Below are positions 16,448 through 27,783 of a DNA stretch of 64,000 bases, in pieces. Position 1 is the first letter of the stretch, and each line of letters opens with the position of its first letter. Position numbers and translations under genes: made by a program. The notes under the pieces were generated by a model. That model ran no database searches. It was not told where the DNA came from and saw only the letters and a program-made list of their open reading frames with translations. Source of the stretch: Thunnus maccoyii (taxonomy: Eukaryota > Chordata > Actinopteri > Scombriformes > Scombridae); contig NC_056552.1 in the NCBI RefSeq assembly GCF_910596095.1, positions 7,111,111-7,175,110 on the forward strand. The letters run 5' to 3'.

Positions 16448-17901
16448 ATGACCAACAGGATTTTCTTTGCTTGCCTGCTCCTCAGTCTGTACAGCGCAGG
16501 ATCCTCGCTGAGCTGCAGATGGTTGAGTCATAAATTCAGACAGCACACTGAAAACTCTTTGGAGCTACTGGATACGATGGTAAGTGTGCTTTTTAAAATG
16601 TTGTTTACATTGATTTAGTTATCTTAATGGACTCACTTTAATTCATTGTCTGTACTTTAACACATGATTTGTTTGTGTGTGATGCAGGCTAATAATTCCA
16701 CCAACACCACTGAGGATGCTGAACTGGAGGTGGCCTTCCCCCATCGTCTGTACACTCAGGCGTCCAAAGCATCAGTAAGTCATCCTGAGATAAGTTTCTT
16801 TCTTCGATTGTTTTTAGAGAAAAGTGTGGTCACAGCTGTGAAAAAGTGACATGAATGTAATATGTGATTGTTTATTTCCTCATTCCAGGCTGGGGAGCGT
16901 CTTGTTTTCATCGTGCAGGTTCTGAAGGAGTTGGCTAAGTTGTTTAAGAAGGATCACAGCTCTGCATCATGGCAGAAGAAGACAGAGGAGGACTTTGTCA
17001 TTGTTGTGAACGGGCAGATTCATGGTCTGCGTCCCTGTGTAAGTAGAGCCCAGTACTGGAAGAAGTACTCACATCCTTTGCTTCAGTAAAAGCACTTGTT
17101 TTGCAGAAAATCAGGCTGTGACAATATTAAATTTCTTTAATAAAGTACATTATTATTACTGATGAATCAGTGTATAAGCAGCATTTTATTGTAATTGTTT
17201 GATCTTCAGGATTTTATAAGAATCAGCAGATAAATCTGAAGGACTGTGAGATGATAATTTATGAAGGAAAGAAGAAAAAACAAACTTCTGTTACATAAAG
17301 CTTGTCTTATTTCATGTCCAAAGAGTAAAAAGGTAACTAAAGCTGTCAGATAAAATGTAATGGAGGATAAAGTATAATATTTCCCTCTGAATTGTGGTGT
17401 AGTAGAACTACAAAGTAACAGAAAATCTGAATACTCAAGTAACGTACAAATACTTCAAAACTGTACTTAAGTACTTAAGTAAATGCAATGTACTGTTACA
17501 TTTAATTATATTTCTGTCACAGTGAAATCCTGTCTACATGTGTCCATTGTGACTGTGTGATGGAGATTTATTTGAATGAAGATGTATTTTCTAAATTATT
17601 TTACTTCTGATTCATGTAGATTGGGAGTCACAGCCACAAGAAGAAAAACGATGACCTGACCAAATATTTCCACACTCTCTCAGACCACGTCAAGCGAATG
17701 GTAAGTTATCTGTCCCATTCACTTTGGTCTTAGATGTGAGACACTGTGGTTGGACGCATCCAGCATGTTGTAATAATAATAATAATATTCTTCTGTCTGT
17801 AGGGTCACAGTGCTGAAGCCTGGGAGCTGATCAGGAGGGAAATCAAAATCCATCTATTCAGAGTCGACCAGCTGGCTTCATCTCTACTCACCAACAACTG
17901 A
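16448..17901 (+). CDS. ifn: Type I interferon, two-cysteine group I, gene A (type 1 body)
   Basis: Secreted antiviral cytokine expected to act through the fish CRFB1/CRFB5 receptor pair and JAK-STAT. Five exons with GT-AG junctions, all phase 0: 16448-16579, 16688-16774, 16889-17038, 17620-17700, 17803-17901 (44+29+50+27+32 = 182 residues). This 5-exon, 4-intron layout is standard for fish type I interferon genes. Residues 1 to about 21 form a signal peptide (MTNRIFFACLLLSLYSAG). The mature chain has only two cysteines, C23 (LSCRW) and C123 (LRPC), which defines group I. Sequons at N46, N47 and N50 (NNSTNTT). The C-terminal helix has AEAWELIRREI, the fish counterpart of the conserved CAWEVVR block with the first Cys replaced. 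Start chosen as the ATG after the TATA box that opens the signal peptide. Within group I I cannot decide between IFNd and the percomorph IFNh-like class. Confidence 0.95.
17049..17506. mobile_element. hAT-like MITE in intron 3 of gene A
   Basis: Begins near CAGTACTGGAAGAAGTACTC right after the exon 3 donor and ends in AAGTACTTAAGTAAATGCAATG. The same element, at the same place, is in intron 3 of genes B, C and D, so it was present before those copies were made. It is absent from intron 3 of the type 2 genes in this form. Confidence 0.6.
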
Positions 17902-18112
17902 AACCTGTCTGTGTGTCAGACTGAGAATGTGTTAAATTATTTGTTTACATGCAGTTTATTTATTTATTATTCTATTTATTTTCTTATGTCTTTATTTATT
18001 TATCAGTATATTTATTGAGTTGTTTTAGTAACCAACAGCTGATTGGTTGATTGTGTTGATTTTTAGTATTGAGCAAAATGAAGAATTTTTTTTTTTACAT
18101 TACATCCCATGT

Positions 18113-18151
<39 letters not shown>

Positions 18152-18357
18152 TTCATTCATTCATTTATTCATTTATTTATTCATTTATTGATTTCTCAGT
18201 TTATGTATCAGTTTATCTATTTATTTATCAGTTTATTTATTGAATTGTTTGTGTATCAGTTGATTGGTTGATCATGTATCTTCCTATGTGTTGATTTTTA
18301 GCGTTGAGCAAAATGAAATGTATTTTTAAAGATTTTTTACATGTTATAGCCAATAAA
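17902..18357 (+). promoter_or_regulatory. AU-rich 3' UTR and poly(A) signal of gene A
   Basis: After the stop the transcript would carry many overlapping ATTTA words, including a long (TTTA)n/(TTCA)n tract at about 18111-18184, followed by AATAAA at 18352-18357. Such AU-rich elements destabilise cytokine mRNAs. The tract also contracts and expands between gene copies as a microsatellite. Confidence 0.6.
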
Positions 18358-19850
18358 AAATGATGTAAATGGAAACATTTTTGTTTTGTTTGTTATTCCT
18401 GTTGTATAAACAAAGTGAATGCAGATTTTCTTTTTAATAAGCACAAATACACAACAGGAACATTTAGGGTAATTTCTATAGTAATACCTCTCATTAACAT
18501 GTCTGATGATCATGTACCAGTACTTACACCTACTGTAGGTACAAGATAGAAGTGATGTTAAATGGTCAAGTCATACAATGAAAACTGAAGAGTAAAACAC
18601 AAGGCTGGATTATTAACTGGGCAAAGCAAGAGGCCCCAAAAGTTCAGTTTCACTCCACATCATTTGGGTCTATCTAATCTGATTAATCACAAATTTGTTA
18701 TAAATTCGCACCACTGAAGTGAAATATCAACCACGAACCTGGAAGAGAGACTCTGTGTCCAAATCCAGTTTTATGACCTGAATAGTTTTAGTTTATACCA
18801 GTGTATGTGCACTGGAGGCTTCAGCATCAGACTTGTGTAAGTTGTCTACTGGCTCTTGATTGGCTCCAAACTAGTTGTGATGTCACTAATCATATTGAAC
18901 ACTCCTTTAACTCAGATTTAAGGTGAGCACAGAGACACTTTCCCCTTTCGGCTGATGAATGTAAAAACAGCTTCTAGTGTCAAACTCTGCACAAACATCA
19001 TTCTGCACAGAGAAAATCAAACCTCCAACCAGAGGAACAAGAAGAAAAACACTTTTGACTGGAGGAGGACACTTTTGATAACTGATTAGTTGTTTAGTTT
19101 GTTTAATTTTTTAAGCTAAACTCCCAAAATTTCATTGGTACCAACTACTCAACTGTAAATATTTACTAATATTCACAGTTATTTATGATAATAAACTCAA
19201 CATCTTTGGGTTTTTGACTGTTGTTCAGAAGAAATGAGAACTTTGAAAATGTTAACTTTGCTTCAGTGAATGAAGAATTATGACCATCAGACTGTTTTCT
19301 GACATTTTATACTCTGAACAATCGATTATTCAAGAAACTAACTGTCAGACCTACTGATAATGAGAATAACTGTCCGTTGCAGCCTGGAATAACACTAACT
19401 TCCAAGTTTTCTGTGTGCAGTTTGATAAAAACAACAATATAAAGTAAAACTATTCAGGTGTTTAAACTGGATTGTGACAGTGAGAGTTCCTCTTCCAGAC
19501 CAGAGCAAGATGGAGGATGGAGGACCTGTCATGGTTGATATTGTACCTCAGTGGTCCAAATTTATAACAAATTTGCCATTAATGAAATGATATGGATCAA
19601 ACTGGAGGCTTTTGGGGCCCCTGGAGGTCTGCTGTAAGTACTGTTCCATGATCATCAGAACTGTTTGTGAGAGGTACGTGTGCATCAGATCCTGAACAAC
19701 ACCTCACATGTTCCTGCTGTTTGACTTTACTCATTAATAGAAAATCTGCATCATCTTTGTTTATGGAACAGGAATAAAAAAACAACAAAAATATTTCCAA
19801 CGGCATCGAGAAGTATTATTTGTTTTATTAGCTATAATATGGTAAAGGTA
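18047..19850. repeat. Arm 1 of a 1.8-kb inverted duplication (spacer between A and B)
   Basis: The 3' UTR of A, the spacer and the 3' UTR of B reappear as reverse complement at about 30820-32620, between D and E. For example the spacer text around ATTTATAACAAATTTGCCATTAATG (19560-19584) is found inverted near 31093-31117. A third, direct copy of the spacer lies downstream of gene C (about 26560-27783). The spacer also holds a decayed copy of the GGCTGCAAC-type MITE near 19100-19390. Confidence 0.85.
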
Positions 19851-20044
19851 CATACAGATAAAAAAATATATATATTTCATTTTTCTCAATGCTAAAATCA
19901 ACACATAGAGAGACACATAGTCAACCAATCAACTGATAAATACACAAACAATTCAATAAATAAATAAATACATTATGAATAAATAAATAAACTGCATGTA
20001 ATTAAATAATTTAACACATTCTCAGTCTAACACACAGACAGATT

Positions 20045-21504
20045 TCAGTTGTTGGTGAGTAGAGATGAAGCCAGCTGGTCGACTCTGAATAGATGGATTT
20101 TGATTTCCCTCCTGATCAGCTCCCAGGCTTCAGCACTGTGACCCTACAGACAGAAGAATATTATTATTATTATTACAACATGCTGGATGCGTCCAACCAC
20201 AGTGTCTCACATCTAAGACCAAAGTGAATGGGACAGATAACTTACCATTCGCTTGACGTGGTCTGAGAGAGTGTGGAAATATTTGGTCAGGTCATGGTTT
20301 TTCTTCTTGTGGCTGTGACTCCCAATCTACATGAATCAGAAGTAAAATAATTTAGAAAATACGTCTTCATTCAAATAAATCTCCATCACACAGTCACAAT
20401 GGACACATGTAGACAGGATTTCACTGTGACAGAAATATAATTAAATGTAACAGTACATTGCATTAACTCAAGTACTTAAGTACAGGTTTGAAGTACTTGT
20501 ACGCTACTTGAGTATTTAATTTTTCTGCTGCTTTGTAGTTCTACTACACCACAATTCAGAGGAAAATATTATACTTTATGCTCCATTACATTTTAGTCGA
20601 CAGCTTTAGTTACATTGTTTTTACTCTTTTTTTGAATTATCATCTCACAGTCCTTCAGATTTATCTGCTGATTCTTATAAAATCCTGAAGATCAAATGAT
20701 TACAATAAAATGCTGCTTATACACTGATTCATCAGTAATAATAATGTACTTTATTAAAGAAATCTAATATTGTCACAGCCTGATTTTCTGCAAAACAAGT
20801 ACTTTTACTTTTACATAATACTTATGTACTTTTACTGAAGTAGAATTTTAAAAGCAGGACTTTTACTGAAGTAAAGGATGTGAGTACTTCTTCCAGTACT
20901 GGGCTCTACTTACACAGGGACGCAGACCATGAATCTGCCCGTTCACAACAATGACAAAGTCCTCCTCTGTCTTCTTCTGCCATGATGCAGAGCTGTGATC
21001 CTTCTTAAACAACTTAGCCAACTCCTTCAGAACCTGCACGATGAAAACAAGACGCTCCCCAGCCTGGAATGAGGAAATAAACAATCGCATATTACATTCA
21101 TGTCACTTTTTCACAGCTGTGACCACACTTTTCTCTAAAAACAATTGAAGAAAGAAACTTATTTCAGGATGACTTACTGATGCTTTGGACGCCTGAGTGT
21201 ACAGATCATGAGGGAAGGCCACCTCCAGTTCAGCATTCTCAGTGGTGTTGGTGGAATTATTAGCCTGAATCACACACAAACAAATCATGTGTTAAAGTAT
21301 AAACAATGAATTAAAGTGAGTCCATTAAGATAAATAAATCACTGTAAACAACATTTTAAAAAGCACACTTACCATCGTATCCAGTAGCTCCAAAGAGTTT
21401 TCAGTGTGCTGTTTGAATTTATGACTCAACCATCTGCAGCTCAGCGAGGATCCTGCGCTGTACAGACTGAGGAGCACACAAGCAAAGAAAATCCTGTTCA
21501 TCAT
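20045..21504 (-). CDS. ifn: Type I interferon, two-cysteine group I, gene B (type 1 body)
   Basis: Intact 182-codon gene with exons 21504-21373, 21264-21178, 21063-20914, 20326-20246 and 20143-20045, all phase 0. It opens MMNRIFFACV where A has MTNRIFFACL. Exon 2 has ENAE in place of EDAE and HDLY in place of HRLY, the latter shared with type 2 genes. Exons 3 and 4 match A (basic KELAKLFKKDH helix, IGSHSHKKKNHDL). Cysteines C23 and C123 and the AEAWELIRREI block are kept. B is tail to tail with A and head to head with C. Its promoter belongs to the B/C/E/F/G lineage, unlike A. A poly(A) signal is at 19824-19829 on the minus strand. Confidence 0.94.
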
Positions 21505-21587
21505 TTTTAAAAAGGTGTAATTTGCTTTTGTGAAGCGCAAATTCAGATGAGTCCTGGTGATCTGTTTGAGCAGACCTGCAGCGCCTC

Positions 21588-21618
21588 ATTTATATCAGTG
21601 CGCACCTTTTTCATTTTC
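21588..21618 (-). promoter_or_regulatory. Proximal TATA box and ISRE of gene B
   Basis: On the minus strand GAAAATGAAA lies at 21618-21609 and TATAAAT at 21594-21588, with the same spacing as in the other copies. Confidence 0.7.
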
Positions 21619-22599
21619 CAAACACCTGCGGGAAACACTTGTGTGACTTCACGCGGTTCAAAGGTCAAAATAAACATAAACATAACAACATGTTACACAT
21701 TTCAGATTTGACATTGCGTCAGTATGAAAGATTTATCCCACAATAAATAAATATCACAGCAAAGTTAAAATAACACGCCTGGTACGAATGAAAAAAGAGT
21801 AAACTGCTATATAGTAATACCAAAGACAATGCATGTTATAGAATACCTAAAAAAAAACATCAAATCAAACACAGTTTACTGTTGATAATATTGGAATGAC
21901 TCAGTTTCGATATTGGAAATTATGGGAATATTAAAGGAATATTAATGCGATTTTTCAAGGGCAACTAATAATAATAATAAAAGTTAAAATATGACGCCTG
22001 GTACATACAGTGCAACAATTATTCAGGAATGGTTTGAGGAACATGACAAAGAAAGAATTTACAGGACTTTAAGGATCTGCTGTTAACGTCCTGGCTCCAG
22101 ATACCAGAGGACACCTTCAGAGGTCTTGTGGAGTCCATGACTCGGTGGGTCAAAGCTGTTTTGGCTGCACGAGGGGGATCTAAACAATATTAGGCAGGTG
22201 GGTTTAATGTTGTGGCTGATCGGTGGTTTGTGAGAACCAGGAAGCCTATTGAAGGAGGATTCTCCTTCACCTTTTCATTTTACAGACTAGTAGCCTATTA
22301 TATTTGTCATGTACATCATGAAGAGTCTGAAAAGTAACCAGCATTTATTGATTGTGTTTTATTTCTATGGTAGTTTTATTCTAATTAGTATTTTCATTTG
22401 TGGTTTGTAGCACGTTGTTTTTATTGTATTGTGTGTGTGTTTTTTCAAAAGTCTATAAGGACAAGAGATGTGAATCAAATTAGACTATTAATACTCTGCA
22501 GTTTACTGTATAAACAGCCACATTCTGATGAAAACAAGCTGAAATGTTACTGATCAGTTATGAATGAGCGTCACCGCGCAGCCGCAGTCACACACTGAC

Positions 22600-22627
22600 T
22601 TTCATTTTCTCTTTGTGGGAACTTCCC
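22600..22627. promoter_or_regulatory. Distal ISRE plus kappaB-like palindrome between genes B and C
   Basis: TTTCATTTTC (22600-22609, inverse of GAAAATGAAA) is followed eight bases on by the perfect palindrome GGGAACTTCCC (22617-22627), close to the kappaB consensus. The pair is repeated upstream of G at 42159-42186 and, inverted, between E and F at 34818-34845. In the B-C interval it could serve both divergent genes. Confidence 0.45.
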
Positions 22628-23445
22628 ATTTACTACACTGAGTGGACACAGACTGATTATTGCTAGTCCACACATGATGTAATTCCAACAATTATCTCTT
22701 TATAATACATTTTCCATCTCATTGACCAGCGTGCAGACTGAAAGAGAGGTGATGACGTCATCAAAAAAACGATGCCTGAAATCTCAAAAAGACAAAAACA
22801 CTGTAAACTAACGAAATTAAATACATAAATAAATGTTCAAATATCCTAAAACCTTTATCAGTGACAGGGATTACATTCAAGGAGAATTAATTTTGGGTGT
22901 CCACAAATTTCTAGACCTACTATTTATAACATTGATTTTATTATTGGTGTTATTACATTTCGATGTATTTTATCATTTTATTATATTATTCAATTCATTG
23001 TTGGGTTTTTATCGTATTTTTTCATTTTATGTAGAACACTTTGTAACTTGTTTTAAAAGTGCTATATAAATATATAAATAAAGGTATTATTATTATTAGT
23101 TGCCCTTGAAAAATCACAATAATATTCCTATAATAATACCATAATTTCGCATATCGAATACTGAGATATTCCAATCAATTCATCAACAGTTGACTGTGTT
23201 TGATTTCATGTTTTTAGGTATTCTATTACATGCATTGTCTTTGGTATTACTATATAGCAGTTTACTCTTTTTTCATTCGTACCAGGCGTGTTATTTTAAC
23301 TTTGCTGTGATATTTATTTATTGTGGGATAAATCTTTCATACTGACGCAATATCAAATTTGAAATGTGTAACATGTTGTTATGTTTATGTTTATTTTGAC
23401 CTTTGAACCGCGTGAAGTCACACAAGTGTTTCCCGCAGGTGTTTG

Positions 23446-23476
23446 GAAAATGAAAAAGGTGCGCACTGATATAAAT
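23446..23476 (+). promoter_or_regulatory. Proximal ISRE and TATA box of gene C
   Basis: GAAAATGAAA at 23446-23455 and TATAAAT at 23470-23476, about 85 bases before the start codon. Confidence 0.7.
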
Positions 23477-23559
23477 GAGGCGCTGCAGGTCTGCTCAAAC
23501 AGATCACCAGGACTCATCTGAATTTGCGCTTCACAAAAGCAAATTATACCTTTTTAAAA

Positions 23560-26293
23560 ATGATGAACAGGATTTTCTTTGCTTGTGTGCTCCTCAGTCT
23601 GTACAGCGCAGGATCCTCGCTGAGTTGCAGATGGTTGAGTCATAAATTCAAACAGCACACTGAAAACTCTTTGGAGCTACTGGATACGATGGTAAGTGTG
23701 CTTTTTAAAATGCTGTTTACAGTGATTGAGTTATCTTAATGGACTCACTTTAATTTATTGTCTGTACTTTAACACATGATTTGTTTGTGTGTGATGCAGG
23801 CTAATAATTCCACCAACACCACTGAGGATGCTGAACTGGAGGTGGCCTTCCCTCATCGTCTGTACACTCAGGCGTCCAAAGCATCAGTAAGTCATCCTGA
23901 AATAAGTTTCTTTCTTCAATTGTTCTCAGAGAAAAGTGTGGTCACAGCTGTGAAAAAGTGACATGAATGTAATATGTGATTGTTTTGTTTCCTCCTTCCA
24001 GGCTGGGGAGCGTCTTGTTTTCATCGTGCAGGTTCTGAAGGAGTTGGCTAAGTTGTTTAAGAAGGATCACAGCTCTGCATCATGGCAGAAGAAGACAGAG
24101 GAGGACTTTGTCATTGTTGTGAACGGGCAGATTCATGGTCTGCGTCCCTGTGTAAGTAGAGCCCAGTACTGGAAGAAGTACTCAGAGCCTTTGCTTCAGG
24201 AAAAGTACTTGTTTTGCAGAAAATCAGGCTGTGACAATATTAAATTTGTTTAATAAAGTACATTATTATTACTGATGAATCAGTGTATAAGCAGCATTTT
24301 ATTGTAGTTATTTGATCTTCAGGATTTTATAAGAATCAGCAGATAAATCTGAAGGACTGTGAGATGATAATTTGTGAAGGAAAGAAGAAAAACAAACTTC
24401 TGTTACATAAAGCTTGTCTTATTTCATGTCAAAAGAGTAAAAAAAGTAACTAAAGCTGTCAGATAAAAGGTAATGGAGGATAAAGTACATTATTTTCCTC
24501 TGAATTGTGGTGTAGTAGAACTACAAAGTAACAGAAAAATTAAATACTCAAGTAACGTACAAGTACTTCAAAACTGTACTTAAGTACTTTAATTAATGCA
24601 ATGTACTGTTACATTTAATTATATTTCTGTCACAGTGAAATCCCGTCTACATGTGTCCATTGTGACTGTGTGATGGAGATTTATTTGAATGAAGACGTAT
24701 TTTCTAAATTATTTTGCTTCTGATTCATCTAGATTGGGAGTCACAGCCACAAGAAGAAAAACCATGACCTGACCAAATATTTCCACACTCTCTCAGACCA
24801 CGTCAAGCGAATGGTAAGTTATCTGTCCCATTCACTTTGGTCTTAGATGTGAGACACTGTGGTTGGACGCATCCAGCATGTTGTAATAATAACTAGAAAA
24901 TGCCATTTCTGTAGAAATTGCGTGTGATTGCTGAAAGCGAATTTAGATTGCATAACTGGAAGCTCAACACTATTGAAAAATCTACCAATATTAAAATCAG
25001 CAATGGGTGGAATTGAACCTACACCCTCATGTTTATAAAACAGACATGCTATGCACTGAGATAACATGTCACACAGTAATGTCAGGCCAGATTCTGGTAT
25101 TTAGCCTGTCAATTGCATGAAATTAACAAAAAAGCAGTTAGGCTCAGCTCATTAAGCAGATTGACATCACCTGGACTCCTTCATCCTTCAACTCTACTGA
25201 GTTCTGCCCTAAGCAGCGCTCAAACTCACAACCTTTGGATCTAAAAGGATTTGAGAAGTGACATGAACTTAAACCACTGGACTACTCAGACAGGACTTAG
25301 AGAATCAGAAAAGATGTATTTAACAAGAATAGCAATCCACATTTTAGGTAATAATGTTGAGGTAAGCTAGAGTGGAATTGAATTATGGTACAGGATAAAG
25401 ATGTGAAGCAACTTTGTACATGAGAGCAATATTATAGGGAGCACTGCAGTAAACAGGCATCGAACACACAACCTTGTCATCTAAGGGGTAGCTGATCATG
25501 AGGACAGTGTTCTAAACCACTGAGCCAACAGACATTGCCAGTAATGAGTGGAAAAAATCTCCATTTTGACGATGAAAATGTATTTACATTTTGAGAGAGA
25601 GGGGGCTTGTGGCAACATACTGAGGCAAGATATGTGCTTGAGGAGTTAAAATTGTGGGAGTGACAGCAGTTTAGAAAAATATTTCTGGTCTAAAATTATC
25701 TGTGCTCTCCACTGTGCCTGATCACATGACACACTGGTGAGACCTGAAAAAGTCTGAAAAACCCCTGACTTTGGGCTTAAATTGCTGAAAAACTACAAAA
25801 GATATCACTAAACAATCTGGTAACTTTGAAAGTTCAAAGTTTTGTGAACATTTTACAGTTTGAATGGTGTCTATACGATAAGGGACTTCCGAGCAGTTGA
25901 GTGTCAAAGTGACCAAGGTTCAAACTCAGTTGGATGGTTCGTCCCATAGACTGCCTTTATAAATTTTAATGTTTTAAAAAATTATATAAAATCGCTGAAA
26001 TATGTTACATTTCAGAAAAATACCAGCACACATCTGCTGAATGAGTTGCACAGATTGACAGTTGAATGGTTTTTATAACACAAAGTATGCAGCAGTTGAA
26101 ACGTGGAAAAAAACGTATGGAAGACGGAATAAGAATAAAGAGTGAGAATGTTGCTTTCAGCAATCACACATTAATAATATTCTTCTGTCTGTAGGGTCAC
26201 AGTGCTGAAGCGTGGGAGCTGATCAGGAGGGAAATCAAAATGCATCTATTCAGAGTCGACCAGCTGGCTTCATCTCTACTCACCAACAACTGA
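23560..26293 (+). CDS. ifn: Type I interferon, two-cysteine group I, gene C (type 1 body, long intron 4)
   Basis: Intact 182-codon gene: exons 23560-23691, 23800-23886, 24002-24151, 24733-24813 and 26195-26293. Sequence is of type 1: AGERLVF opens exon 3 and IGSHSHKKKNHDL opens exon 4. Exon 5 has REIKMHLF where the other copies have REIKIHLF. Signal peptide starts MMNRIFFACV as in B. Intron 4 is 1,381 bases, against about 100 in A and D, because of an inserted element at 24893-26171. Splice sites of intron 4 are untouched, so the gene should still be spliced. Poly(A) signal AATAAA at 26550-26555 after an AU-rich 3' UTR. Confidence 0.94.
24893..26171. mobile_element. Unclassified 1.28-kb element with tRNA-like modules in intron 4 of gene C
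   Basis: Compared with intron 4 of A and D, C has an extra block between TTGTAATAATAA and TAATAATATTC, giving an apparent TAATAA duplication. A 17-bp inverted repeat GTGTGATTGCTGAAAGC lies at 24922-24938 and, as GCTTTCAGCAATCACAC, at 26153-26169. Inside are three antisense tRNA-like modules, each with a B-box-like and an A-box-like word: 25009-25066 (GGTTCAATTCC on the minus strand), 25216-25290 and 25455-25530 (TGGCTCAGTGG and GGTTGTGTGTTCGATGCC on the minus strand). A weaker sense module lies near 25886-25927. No protein is encoded. I do not recognise the family. Confidence 0.6.
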
Positions 26294-26559
26294 AACCTGT
26301 CAGTGTCAGACTGAGAATGTGTTAAATTATTTGTTTACATGCAGTTTATTTATTTATTTATTTATCAGTTTATTTATCAGTTTATTTATTTATTTATCAG
26401 TTTATTTAATGAATTGTTTGCATATCAGTTGATTGGTTGATCATGTATCTTTCTATGTGTTGATTTTTAGTGTTGAGCAAAATGAAATGTATTTTTAAAG
26501 ATTTTTTACATGTCATTAATTTTTTTACATGTCATACATTTTTACAGCCAATAAAAAAT

Positions 26560-27783
26560 GATGTATATGGAAATATTTTTGTTTTGTTTTTTATTCCTGT
26601 TGTATAAACAAAAGGAATGCAGATTTTCTTTTTAATAAGCACAAATACACATTTAGGGTAATTTCTATAGTAATACCTCTCATTAACATGTCTGATGATC
26701 ATGTACCAGTACTTACACCTACTGTAAGTGCAAGATAGAAGTGATGTTAAATGGTCAAATCAGACAATTAAATCTGAAGAGTAAAACACAAGGCTGGATT
26801 ATTAACTGAGCAAATCGAGAGGCCCCAAAATTCCTGGTTTACTCCACATCATTTGGGTCTACCTAATCTGATTAATCACAAATTTGTTATAAATTCACAC
26901 CACTGAAGTAAAATGTCAACCATGAACCTGGAAGAGGAACTCTGTGTCCAAATCCAGTTTTATGACCTGAATAGTTTTAGTTCATACCAGTGTATGTGCA
27001 CTGGAGGCTTCAGCATCAGACTTGTGTAAGTTGTCTACTGGCTCTTGATTGGCTCCAAACTAGTTGTGATGTCACTAATCATATTCAACACTCCCTTAAC
27101 TCAGATTTAAGGTGAGCACAGAGACACTTTCCCCCTTCGGCTGATGAATGTAAAAACAGCTTCTAGTGTCAAACTCTGCACAAACATCATTCTGCACAGA
27201 GAAAATCAAACCTCCAACCAGAGGAACAAGAAGAAAAACACTTTTGACTGGAGGAGGACACTTTTGATAACTGATTAGTTGTTTAATTTCTTTAATTTTT
27301 TAAGCTAAATTCCCAAAATTTCATTGGTACCAACTACTCAACTGTGAATATTTACTAATATTCACAGTTATTTATGATAATAAACTCAACATCTTTGGGT
27401 TTTTGACTGTTGTTCAGAAGAAATGAGAACTTTGAAAATGTTAACTTTGCTTCAGTGAATAAAGAATAATGACCATCAGACTGTTTTCTGACATTTTACA
27501 CACTGAACAATCGATTATTCAAGAAACTAATTGTCAGACCTATTGATAATGAGAATAACTGTCCGTTGCAGCCTGGAATAATACTAACTTCCAAGTTTTC
27601 TGTGTCCAGTTTGATAAAAACAACAATATAAAGTAAAACTATTCAGGTGTTTAAACTGGATTGTGACAGTGAGAGTTCCTCTCCCAGACCAGAGCAAGAT
27701 GGAGGATGGAGGACCTGTCATGGTTGATATTGTACTTCAGTGGTCCAAATTTATAACAAATTTGCCATTAATGAAATGATATG
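26560..27783 (+). repeat. Direct copy of the A-B spacer downstream of gene C
   Basis: The sequence follows 18360-19590 almost base for base (for example TAGTTGTGATGTCACTAATCA at 27061) and ends abruptly at AATGATATGG, where the text of the D block begins. This is a duplication breakpoint. Confidence 0.8.

Larger units (their letters stand above)
20045..24813. repeat. Imperfect palindrome formed by the head-to-head pair B-C
   Basis: Gene B with its 5' flank (to about 21980) is the near reverse complement of gene C with its 5' flank (from about 23090). Shared flank landmarks include CCAAAGACAATGCATGTTATAG (21830-21843 region) and its inverse around 23225-23245, plus the CGCCTGGTACG / CGTACCAGGCG pair. 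A unique centre of about 1.1 kb separates the arms. Confidence 0.8.

Noticed and set aside
18047-18271. A low-complexity frame of repeated Leu/Phe/Ile/Tyr
   Set aside because: It is the translated TTTA microsatellite in the 3' UTR of gene A.
19597-19806. A 69-codon frame repeated at 30873-31082
   Set aside because: It is in the duplicated spacer and 3' UTR; repetition is explained by DNA duplication.
22833-23069. Repeated hydrophobic 72-92 codon frames beginning MFKYPKTFISDRDY upstream of C, E and G
   Set aside because: Although repeated in three places, they are part of duplicated interferon flanks and end in an AT-rich SINE- or LINE-tail-like text; differences between copies do not look like protein conservation.
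25009-25530. Functional tRNA genes in intron 4 of gene C
   Set aside because: The A- and B-box words are present, but I could not fold proper acceptor and D arms; they look like tRNA-derived repeat modules, not working tRNAs.
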